Assembly (NCBI GenBank): GCA_017477505.1
Contig: JAFUVQ010000055.1
Coordinates: 1-54,934, forward strand
Direction of reading: 5' to 3'
DNA from: Eubacterium sp.
Lineage (GTDB): Bacteria > Bacillota > Clostridia > Lachnospirales > Lachnospiraceae
DNA length: 54,934 bases
The notes below the pieces were generated by a model, which worked only from the letters and a program-made list of their open reading frames with translations, was not told the origin of the DNA and did no database searches. Shown piece by piece: positions 8,764-16,500 of this stretch (within the stretch, counting starts at the first letter, position 1; each line of letters starts with the position of its first letter). Position numbers and translations under genes: made by a program.

Positions 8764-8801
8764 TAAAAAAGCTGATATACCGGTAATATATCAGCTTTTA
8801 A
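8764..8801. terminator. Bidirectional terminator between convergent genes
   Basis: AAAAAAGCTGATATA and TATATCAGCTTTTA are near-perfect inverted arms around a short CCGGTAA loop, with A-tract on one side and T-tract on the other. It can serve both the surface gene (+) and the small gene at 8805-8999 (-). Confidence 0.8.
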
Positions 8802-8804
8802 CGG

Positions 8805-8999
8805 TTAGTGTATCTTGTTTGAGTTCTGACAGAAGTAGTCATATGCATTATTGAAATACTCTATATACTTGTCGAGCATTTCATTATCATACTCTTTAGT
8901 ACCCCAAGATCCAGTCTTATAGGTGCTAACTGTCTGAGCTGGAATACACTTGGCTGCATAAGCAGCAGCTAAAATCATGCATTTTTCCATACTAGCCAT
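8805..8999 (-). CDS. Small hypothetical protein on the minus strand
   Basis: This 64-residue ORF is the only minus-strand gene I accept in the ICE part. It has a good AAAGGGG ribosome binding site (spacing about 10), begins MASMEKCMILAAAYAAKCI, and is aromatic-rich at its C terminus (IEYFNNAYDYFCQNSN). Its stop abuts the bidirectional terminator. Four Cys/Met-rich positions and the amphipathic start could suit a small regulatory or membrane-associated peptide, but I recognise no family. It is divergent from the 111-residue gene at 9080, with about 80 bases of shared promoter region. Confidence 0.5.
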   Translation of the reverse strand: MASMEKCMILAAAYAAKCIPAQTVSTYKTGSWGTKEYDNEMLDKYIEYFNNAYDYFCQNSNKIH

Positions 9000-9027
9000 A
9001 ACGTCTATTCCCCTTTCTTTTATACTT

Positions 9028-9047
9028 GTTCTGACAATATAGAACTG
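9028..9047. promoter_or_regulatory. Putative operator between divergent genes
   Basis: GTTCTGACAATATAGAAC is an inverted repeat (GTTCT/AGAAC) in the 80-base divergent region between the 64-residue gene (-) and the 111-residue gene (+). The nearby XRE protein (9456) is the obvious candidate regulator. This is inference from position. Confidence 0.3.
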
Positions 9048-9079
9048 TAGAGGGATTATACCATAGAAGGGAGAATACT

Positions 9080-9415
9080 ATGGAGAACAAGTCATATGAT
9101 AGATTATTAGGATTGGATTTATATGAACCTAAAAAAATCAAAAGATTAACTGACAAGATTATTGAAATTGTATTGAATGAAAACTTAAATGTCGGTGAGT
9201 TGATTTCGCTTATGGAGTCGGTTAGACATCACATTGGTCCATATATTGCAAATGCTGAAATAAAACGTGACATCAACCAGCGTACTGAAGAAGATAGATA
9301 CTCGGTGCTTGCAGAGAACGCTTTGCAGAAAGAAACTGAGGACGGTGAACACATAAGCAAAATGGCTTATGCAAAGAAAAAAATTAGATTAAATAGGAAA
9401 ACGACAGATTATTAG
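9080..9415 (+). CDS. Hypothetical 111-residue protein
   Basis: A small charged helical protein with no signal peptide, membrane segment or recognisable motif. GAAGGGAG precedes the ATG at normal spacing. It is 40 bases upstream of the XRE regulator in the same direction, so the two are probably co-transcribed. The C-terminal 30 residues are strongly basic (KMAYAKKKIRLNRKTTDY), which would be compatible with nucleic-acid binding. I do not recognise a family. Confidence 0.6.
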   Translation: MENKSYDRLLGLDLYEPKKIKRLTDKIIEIVLNENLNVGELISLMESVRHHIGPYIANAEIKRDINQRTEEDRYSVLAENALQKETEDGEHISKMAYAKKKIRLNRKTTDY

Positions 9416-9455
9416 GATATTGAGGATCTAGAAATAGAACTCTAGGAGTGAAATT

Positions 9456-9797
9456 ATGAAGTCACATGATGAAGTGATAGACCGGATTAATTATTACATG
9501 AAAAAGCAGCAGCTTATGAAAATAGAACTGGCTGAAAGAAGTAAGCTGCCTCAGACAACCATTTCCAATGTGTTTACAAGAGGTTCTATACCAAATGTAG
9601 AGAACTTACAGAAAATCATCTATGACGGATTTGGTATAACAATGGGGGAGTTCTTTGAGGAAGTACCGGAGACAATAAATATAAGCCGTGATCCGGATGC
9701 AGAGTTAGTATTCTGCCGATATAAGCAGTTAAGTAAAAATCAAAAGTTGCTTATCCGTAAGATGATGGATGAAATGCTGCAAGGGAAAGATATATAG
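9456..9797 (+). CDS. XRE-family helix-turn-helix regulator
   Basis: This 113-residue protein has an N-terminal helix-turn-helix (residues about 5-60: INYYMKKQQLMKIELAERSK, then TTISNVFTRGSIPNVENLQKI), typical of Cro/CI-like repressors. A short C-terminal helical part (YKQLSKNQKLLIRKMMDEML) probably mediates dimerisation. CTAGGAGTG precedes the start. It sits immediately before the restriction-modification-like pair and after a divergent promoter region, so it may control the left or right operon of the element. The target is unknown. Confidence 0.85.
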   Translation: MKSHDEVIDRINYYMKKQQLMKIELAERSKLPQTTISNVFTRGSIPNVENLQKIIYDGFGITMGEFFEEVPETINISRDPDAELVFCRYKQLSKNQKLLIRKMMDEMLQGKDI

Positions 9798-9836
9798 ATT
9801 TAAAAGACAGAAAAAAATAAATAACCTATCTACGAA

Positions 9837-9867
9837 ACAGTTATAAGCCGCTTATAGCTGTTTTTTT
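9837..9867 (+). terminator. Repeated intrinsic terminator hairpin, copy 3
   Basis: ACAGTTATAAG, CCG loop, CTTATAGCTGT and seven T form a perfect 11-pair stem. It separates the XRE gene from the methylase gene and runs directly into a TTTTCAG motif. Confidence 0.85.
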
Positions 9868-9868
9868 G

Positions 9869-9888
9869 TTTTCAGAGTGTAAAAGGGG
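9869..9888 (+). promoter_or_regulatory. TTTTTCAG pre-gene motif, copy 5
   Basis: TTTTCAGAGTGTAAAAGGGG ends in the ribosome binding site of the methylase gene, immediately after a terminator T-tract. Confidence 0.5.
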
Positions 9889-9895
9889 TGAAAGA

Positions 9896-10858
9896 ATGGC
9901 TGGTAATAGTGCCTTGAACAAGGCTGGAATAAAGAAGGAAGATGAGTTTTATACTCAATTGTCTGATATAGAAAAAGAATTAAAGCATTACAGAGAGCAG
10001 TTCAGAGACAGGATTATATTCTGCAACTGTGATGATCCGGCTGAATCTAATTTTTTCAGGTACTTTCAGCTAAATTTTTATTCCTTGGGAATAAAAAAAC
10101 TTATATGTACGCATTTTGACCGTGAAAAACCGACTTATAAATTAGAGATTATTTCTGATGGTGGTAGTTCCGATGGAAATAATATACCTGAATACATCAG
10201 GACGGAATTACAAGGTAACGGTGATTTCCGTTCTCCTGAATGTTTAAAAATCCTTGAAGAAGCGGATATAGTAGTGACTAATCCGCCTTTTTCTCTCTTT
10301 CACGAATTTCTCAGCGTGCTATTAGAACATGATAAAAAGTTCTTGATTATAGGAAGTCAGAACAATATCACATATAAAGATATTTTTCCTCTTCTCAGGG
10401 ATGGTAAAGTGTGGCTTGGCTATTATGCCGGAGATATGGCATTTATGGTTCCGGATTATTATGAGCCACGAGCTACAAGATTTTGGATTGATGAAACCGG
10501 ACAGAAATGGAGAAGTTTTGGTAATATGTGTTGGTTTACGAATCTTGATATAAACAAACGTCACGAGGATCTTATACTATACCGTAAATATCAGAAGGAT
10601 GACTACCGGTTTTTTGATAATTATGATGCTATTTTCATTGAAAAGGTAGCAGATATTCCGATGGATTATGAGGGTGTGATGGGTGTTCCTATCACATTTC
10701 TTTATAAGCACAATCCTGATCAGTTTGAGATTATCGGCCTACTTGCCGGAAATATAAAAGGATTAGCCGGGATTCCCTCAAAAATTGGTAAAGACGGACC
10801 GTATTTAGACGGAAAGCTTAAATATGGTCGTATTCTGATAAGGAGAAAAGTCAAATGA
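9896..10858 (+). CDS. EcoRI-type adenine-specific DNA methyltransferase
   Basis: This 320-residue protein is an N6-adenine methyltransferase related to M.EcoRI. The catalytic motif NPPF (in VVTNPPFSLF) is at residues 129-132. The surrounding order (IIFCNCDDPAESNFFRYFQ near the N terminus, then GYYAGDMAFMVP and WFTNLD) fits this family. I chose ATG 9896, 6 bases after AAGGGGTG, rather than an upstream in-frame ATG at 9866 that lies on the terminator T-tract. Its stop overlaps the start of the DUF262-HNH gene (ATGA), so methylase and nuclease are one unit. It could protect the element or form a restriction-modification-like pair. The target sequence cannot be read from here. Confidence 0.87.
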   Translation: MAGNSALNKAGIKKEDEFYTQLSDIEKELKHYREQFRDRIIFCNCDDPAESNFFRYFQLNFYSLGIKKLICTHFDREKPTYKLEIISDGGSSDGNNIPEYIRTELQGNGDFRSPECLKILEEADIVVTNPPFSLFHEFLSVLLEHDKKFLIIGSQNNITYKDIFPLLRDGKVWLGYYAGDMAFMVPDYYEPRATRFWIDETGQKWRSFGNMCWFTNLDINKRHEDLILYRKYQKDDYRFFDNYDAIFIEKVADIPMDYEGVMGVPITFLYKHNPDQFEIIGLLAGNIKGLAGIPSKIGKDGPYLDGKLKYGRILIRRKVK

Positions 10859-11952
10859 ATATCGTAATGCATGAGATTCCCATAAGGGATGTATATAAAG
10901 GCTATGCTGACAGTAATGAGGAAGGTGTTGTTGCTTATGGTGGCAGATTGAATGTCCGGCCGGCATTTCAGCGTGAGTTTGTATATAAGGACAGACAGAG
11001 GGATGAAGTTATAAGGACTGTCCGTAAGGGTTTTCCTCTAAACGTAATGTACTGGTCAAAGACCGGCGAGGATGGTTTTGAAATGTTGGACGGACAGCAG
11101 CGTACACTTTCTATCTGTCAATATCTTCATGGTGATTATTCCATTGATTACCGATATTTTCATAATCTAGAAGATGATGAAAAGGAACAGATACTTGATT
11201 ACAAGCTTATGATTTATATATGCGAAGGCAGCGATAAGGAGAAACTTGACTGGTTCAAGGTTATTAATATTGCGGGAGTACAGCTTACGGATCAGGAGCT
11301 GAGAAATGCCGTATATACCGGTCCTTGGCTTACAGAAGCAAAGAGATACTTTTCCAAATCAGGCTGCCCGGCAGCCTCTATAGCTGCTGATTATATGAAC
11401 GGTTCTCCAATAAGACAGGATTACCTTGCATCGGCTCTGTCATGGATCTCTGAGGCACAGGGTATTGAAATTGAGGAATATATGGCACAACACCAGCTTG
11501 ATACTAACTGTAACGAACTATGGCTATATTTCAATTCTGTCATTACATGGGTAAAAGCTACATTTACTGTATACCGGAAAGAAATGAAAGGACTTCCTTG
11601 GGGGATTTTTTATAATCACCATAAGAACGATGCCCTAGATCCGGGAACACTTGAAAAAGAAATGCAGCAACTTATTGATGACGAAGAGGTTGAAGCAAAG
11701 ACAAAGGCTTATTACATATATCTTCTTGAAAGGGATCCTAAATACCTTTCACTCAGAGTATTTAATGACAAGATGAAAAGAAGAAAGTTTCGTGAGCAGC
11801 AAGGTATATGTGCAAACTGCGGTAGACAATTCGGATATGATGAAATGGAAGGGGATCATATCAGACCTTGGACCGAGGGCGGAAGAACGATATATGAAAA
11901 CCTTCAAATGCTGTGTAAACATTGTAATGCTTCAAAACAGAACAGATGGTGA
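10855..11952 (+). CDS. DUF262 (ParB/Srx-like) protein with C-terminal HNH nuclease
   Basis: This 365-residue protein starts with a DUF262 domain (about residues 25-200). It carries the signature DGQQR (79-83), the core of the nucleotide-hydrolysing ParB-like fold also found in GmrS. The C terminus is an HNH nuclease with zinc knuckle: CANCG from Cys319, then GDHIRPWTEGG and CKHCNASKQNRW. DUF262 with an HNH or GmrD-like nuclease is characteristic of defence systems that cut modified DNA. Here it overlaps an EcoRI-type methylase by four bases, suggesting methylation-dependent or methylation-blocked cleavage. The enzymatic call is firm; the role in element defence or competition is inference. 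Confidence 0.87.
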   Translation: MNIVMHEIPIRDVYKGYADSNEEGVVAYGGRLNVRPAFQREFVYKDRQRDEVIRTVRKGFPLNVMYWSKTGEDGFEMLDGQQRTLSICQYLHGDYSIDYRYFHNLEDDEKEQILDYKLMIYICEGSDKEKLDWFKVINIAGVQLTDQELRNAVYTGPWLTEAKRYFSKSGCPAASIAADYMNGSPIRQDYLASALSWISEAQGIEIEEYMAQHQLDTNCNELWLYFNSVITWVKATFTVYRKEMKGLPWGIFYNHHKNDALDPGTLEKEMQQLIDDEEVEAKTKAYYIYLLERDPKYLSLRVFNDKMKRRKFREQQGICANCGRQFGYDEMEGDHIRPWTEGGRTIYENLQMLCKHCNASKQNRW

Positions 11953-11963
11953 TTAATATAATG

Positions 11964-11988
11964 TTTTTTTTCAGAACGATGAAAGGGG
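11964..11988 (+). promoter_or_regulatory. TTTTTCAG pre-gene motif, copy 6
   Basis: TTTTTTTTCAGAACGATGAAAGGGG leads into the ribosome binding site of the small acidic gene. No hairpin arm is visible upstream in this copy. Confidence 0.5.
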
Positions 11989-11996
11989 TGGAAAAG

Positions 11997-12143
11997 ATGG
12001 AGAGCAGAAATGATATGGCAGAAAAGGAGATAAGAACACTAGAGGATCTTGATGAACTTGCTGATTTTATAGACGAGAATCTTGAAGACGGTCCTGTAAA
12101 TATTATATTTACATCCGAAGAAAAGGAGGATGCCGATGTCTGA
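11997..12143 (+). CDS. Small very acidic protein (48 residues)
   Basis: The start is set by AAAGGGGTGG 8 bases before ATG 11997; a longer upstream reading would place the ribosome binding site inside the gene. The 48-residue product is about 40 percent Asp/Glu (LEDLDELADFIDENLEDG). Small acidic proteins encoded next to restriction systems can act as DNA mimics or inhibitors, but no family is recognised, so this is only a possibility. The 3' end contains the AGGAGG that serves the following RadC-like gene, and the two overlap by 8 bases. Confidence 0.6.
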   Translation: MESRNDMAEKEIRTLEDLDELADFIDENLEDGPVNIIFTSEEKEDADV

Positions 12144-13197
12144 ACATAAATTTCAACAGATTGATATACGATTCACTAAAGAGCATTTTAAGAAAACTCA
12201 GTTCCGGGAGATTGACGGTCCTGAAAGTGCAGCAAAACTTATCCAGTCAGTATATCATGGTAGGGATGATATTTATGCCATAATAGGTGTAAATTCGGCT
12301 CATTATCCTCAGTACATGACATATTATACAAGAGAACAGCTGATGGAAGAACTTGTATCACCTGACAGATTGATCAAAAATGCGTTGTTACATAATACAC
12401 CTCAGACGTTGGCTGTTCATGTACAGAGTCATGATATCATGGAAATAAAGCAGAATGGGATTGATAAGTACATAAGAGATAACGAAGAAAACCTGTTTCT
12501 CAAGATATCAGGTGCTTTCAAAACTGTCGGCATAGAGTTTATGGATATAGTTAATACTCCGGCAACCGGAAGATATGTTGATTATAACAGCCTGATCACA
12601 AGCTGCCCGGAACTCAGAAACAGATTTGATTATCCGGCTCAAGTGGTAAGAAGGATTGTGAATGCCCCTTCCAAAACAGTAGGGGATATAGATATAGAAT
12701 TATATGGAGTAAAGACGGTCAGAGAGAATATAAATACACCAGAGGATGCCATTGTGTACCTCGGAAATGCTCTTTCAAATGATACAAGAGAGTCATCTTG
12801 GGTGATATATCTTGACAGAAATTACAAGCCTATAAACTATATGAATATAGGCGTAGGTGGTATAAATACTGCGCCGGTGGATCTGAGGATTGTTTCTCAG
12901 GCCGGTATCCTGTCAGGAGCAAAAGGGATGATATTTCTTCATAATCATCCTAGTGGAATTACCAGTTCATCTGAACATGATTTGGTAACAACAATGCAGA
13001 TACACAGAATGGGAAACATATTAGATATGCCCTTATGTGACAGTATAATAATACCGGCCGGATTCAAGGATAATAAAAAGTTCAAAAGCCTGAACGAAGC
13101 CGGTGAAAGTTATTTTTCAGAAGATTATACTCCAAATTATAAAAGGTCCGAAAAGTATAATATTTCAGAAGGTTTATATTCAGTAGCAGAAAGATAA
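12136..13197 (+). CDS. RadC/JAB1-type metalloprotein, long ICE form
   Basis: The C-terminal domain (about residues 195-330) has the JAB/MPN zinc signature HNHPSG at 269-274, followed by an SEHD acidic position, as in RadC proteins of mobile elements. The first ~190 residues are an extra domain without recognisable motif. I chose ATG 12136, because AGGAGG (12124-12129) directly abuts the alternative ATG at 12130. RadC-like proteins are common in conjugative elements and are thought to act in DNA processing or anti-restriction; the exact activity is unknown. A repeated terminator hairpin begins at its stop codon. Confidence 0.85.
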   Translation: MSEHKFQQIDIRFTKEHFKKTQFREIDGPESAAKLIQSVYHGRDDIYAIIGVNSAHYPQYMTYYTREQLMEELVSPDRLIKNALLHNTPQTLAVHVQSHDIMEIKQNGIDKYIRDNEENLFLKISGAFKTVGIEFMDIVNTPATGRYVDYNSLITSCPELRNRFDYPAQVVRRIVNAPSKTVGDIDIELYGVKTVRENINTPEDAIVYLGNALSNDTRESSWVIYLDRNYKPINYMNIGVGGINTAPVDLRIVSQAGILSGAKGMIFLHNHPSGITSSSEHDLVTTMQIHRMGNILDMPLCDSIIIPAGFKDNKKFKSLNEAGESYFSEDYTPNYKRSEKYNISEGLYSVAER

Positions 13198-13231
13198 GCA
13201 GTTATGGGACAGGTCTTATAGCTGCTTTTTT
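13198..13231 (+). terminator. Repeated intrinsic terminator hairpin, copy 4
   Basis: GCAGTTATGGGA, CAGG loop, TCTTATAGCTGC, six T. It begins directly after the RadC-like stop codon and ends 21 bases before the next start. Confidence 0.82.
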
Positions 13232-13251
13232 GATTGAAAGGGGATCAGGAT

Positions 13252-13500
13252 ATGTACGCTTTTAACAAGGTAATGATAACTGACAGCAGTAATGACCATT
13301 TTAGGAATCTCATAAACACAGAAGCAACCGGCAGCATAGCTATAGATGAATATACCGGTGATGTCGATTTCAGCTTTGAGGATGATGTTCTGTCGTTAAG
13401 GAACGTATCAATGTTTTCTTTGGATGGCAAGTTCATAACTGTTCATTCAGGAAATGAATATACGACATTTATGATCTTATCAGATGAACTCAGGGGGTAA
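13252..13500 (+). CDS. Hypothetical 82-residue protein
   Basis: ATG 13252 has GAAAGGGG at good spacing. An upstream in-frame ATG at 13234 would overlap that site and is rejected. The product is a small acidic, beta-rich protein (IAIDEYTGDVDFSFEDDVL, then LRNVSMFSLDGKFITV) with no recognised motif. It lies 5 bases before the large polyvalent gene, so the two are surely co-transcribed. It could be an accessory of that protein. Confidence 0.6.
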   Translation: MYAFNKVMITDSSNDHFRNLINTEATGSIAIDEYTGDVDFSFEDDVLSLRNVSMFSLDGKFITVHSGNEYTTFMILSDELRG

Positions 13501-13505
13501 TTCAC

Positions 13506-16500
13506 ATGGCAAATAAGATGGAAGTAGGGGATTTTGGAGAGAAGATAGGCGGTGCAAGGAAGGATCTTGCCGGATTCCGCAAACTGGGGGGCTTCAATAT
13601 TAACGACATAACAGACTGGACTGACGTTGAAAGGGGCAAGAACATAGTAAAGAAGGAAGTTTTTGTAAAGCCTGATTATCAGAAGCTTTATGACAGCGGA
13701 GAATATACCAAAGAGGCTGTATATTTTATAAGCCGTATGTATAAGGCTCTTCCGGCAAGACCGGAAAGCAGATACTTTGTGAATCAGGCAATCCGGGATG
13801 GCAAGACAGAAGCAGATGGAGTGCGTGAAGCACAGGACGCATATATCCGTCTGATGAATTACTTCCGTGATAATCTTTTAAAAGTGCATAACGAAAATGA
13901 TATCTATTCATTTTCAGCCGTTAATGGAGCTTTCAGAGAAGAGTTCAGAAAAGATTCTGATCTCTATGCTGCATCAGTCTTTCGTGGCAGCAAGATTCAA
14001 AGTGAATATGTCAGTTCCCCATTTATAATGGTGTACCTGAAACGAAATATGACAAAAGAAAGGTTTCTCCTTTCGGATGACGAGATAAAGCTTTCATATG
14101 CAGAAATATACAGATATGACGGTAAGAATATTGTCAGAAGCTATATGACAGAAACTACTCTTAAAGGTGTAGTAAGGAATCTCGAAGAAAATGAGAATGT
14201 GTATGAAACACATGAAGGACTCAGGTACTTTATAGACCGGGAGTTCACAGCATCAGAAAATGATGGTGAAGCGTTCTTCAAAGGTACGCTTCGATATACT
14301 ATGAAAGCAAAGACCTATGAGGATGCAGTAAGTCAGGCGGAAGAGGCAATACAGGGACACCTGACTAATGGTATGTACACATGGCTTAAAGATGCAGAGA
14401 TCATAGGCACCAGATTAAGTGAAGGTAAAGACACACCGATCACTTTAGAAACTGAAAACAAGACAGTTTATTATTACAACATAACCGGTGATAAAGGTGA
14501 TCTTACGAAGTATGAAGAGGGTAAATTTTTTGCCTTAGTAAAGTCCGGTTCAGGTTCAGGAATAAGACCAGACATCATAGGATTTAATTTTGAAACTGAG
14601 GAAGAAGCAAAAGCTGCGGTCATAGAATATATGACAGAAAAGATGGATAGTTTTGCAAAAACAAAGAAGCCTAAGAAGGAAAAGCTACTCCCACCACAGC
14701 TTGAACATATAAGAAGGACCGGCACCGACTGGCTGAGTGGCGGATCCGTAGAAGTGCAGAAACATGGAGAAGGGGAAAATGTTACATTCTCCTGTCCTTT
14801 ATTTCAGGATAGTGGCCTGTCATTCAGAGGGGTTGAGTTTGGGAACTGGGAGAATCAGAATGACAGGATGACAAATATAAACATGGCTTATGATGCATTT
14901 ATGGATATGACTCATGTACTCGGCATATCTCCAAAAGATGCATCATTAGGTGGTAATCTTGCTCTGGCTTTCGGTGCAAGAGGACATGGCAGCGCACTAG
15001 CACATTTTGAACCGGCAAAAAATGTTATCAACCTTACAAAAATGAGAGGTGCCGGTTCCTTGGGGCATGAGTGGGCGCACGCACTTGATTATGCTATAGC
15101 ACGTAATGAATCCCGGGCTGTTAACGGAAGAGGCGGTATCTATGAAACTGATAAAGCATACAGAGTTGAAAGCCCGCTTCATAAAGTGATGAATGCGATA
15201 AAAAGAAAAGAGGACGGGGGTTATACGGATTTCTACAGGGATGCTATTGCGATTGATAATATGTATGCCAAGACCGATAAAGGGTACTGGCAGTCTGATG
15301 TGGAACTATTTGCAAGGGCATTTCATACATACCTTCTCGATAAGCTGAGAGCAGAAGGTATGAGAAATGATTATCTCTGCGGTCATGCGGAACAGTCAGC
15401 AGTAACCGGTTCCGATGGCAATAACCATTACACATATCCGAGAGGTGAAGACCGTGAAAGAATTAATATAGCCTTTGATGGACTTATAGAAGCACTCAAG
15501 GAAAATGGTATGTTTACCGGAATAGAAGATGCTGTTACATCACAGATGGTATCATCTGTTGACGGAGTGGCTGCTGCCAAAGAGATAACCGAAGAAACAA
15601 TTGCAGTATCACAGGAAACGGTACCTGAAAACACTGTTTCGGAAGTAGATAAGACAGAAAAGCTTGGAAACGATACTGTGTCTGTTCCTGAATCATCCGA
15701 AGATGTTGCAAAACCGGTGGAAGAAACGGAAAATCAACCGGCAGCAGAGGTAAAGGAAGTCATGGAGACACCGGTTACAGAGAATGCAACAGAAACAGTA
15801 AAGAATGATACATCTGAAACTGCACCGAAAACTGAGGTAAAAAAAGTAGCACCGGAAACATCGATAGAGCAACCGACAGCAGAGAAAGGGAAAGAGGAAA
15901 GGAAGGGAAATATGACGGACAGAGGTAAGCATGAGCCTAGATCCACACAGAGAGATAAGACTGACGAACTGTTCAAGAGGATGGATGCCGGGATTCAGGA
16001 GTTCTTTACATCCGATAAATTCAAGGAATATCTCAATGTAATGTCAAAATTCCATAACTATTCTTTATCTAACTGTACTCTAATTGCGATACAGAGACCG
16101 GATGCTACGCTTGTAGCCGGATACAATGACTGGCAGAAGAAGTTCAGCCGGCACGTAATGAGGGGCGAAAAGGGTATTCAGATACTCGCACCTATGCAGA
16201 AGATTATGGATATTGAGACCGGTGAAACGGATGCTGACGGAAATGCCATAATCGAAAAGGTATCACGTACTTATTTTAGACCGGTATATGTATTTGATGT
16301 GTCACAGACCGAAGGTAAGGAACTGCCGAAGATTGTTGACGAACTTACAGGAGCCGTAGACAGATATGAGGATCTGATAGAGGCCCTTAAGAAATGCACA
16401 ACAGCTGCTGTATCATTTCATGAGATAGACGGCTCTGCAAAGGGCTATTTCAATCGAGAAGATAACACTATCCATATTCAGACCGGTATGTCTGAAATGA

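Noticed and set aside
12130-12138. ATG 12130 as RadC-like start
   Set aside because: It directly abuts AGGAGG; ATG 12136 has workable spacing.
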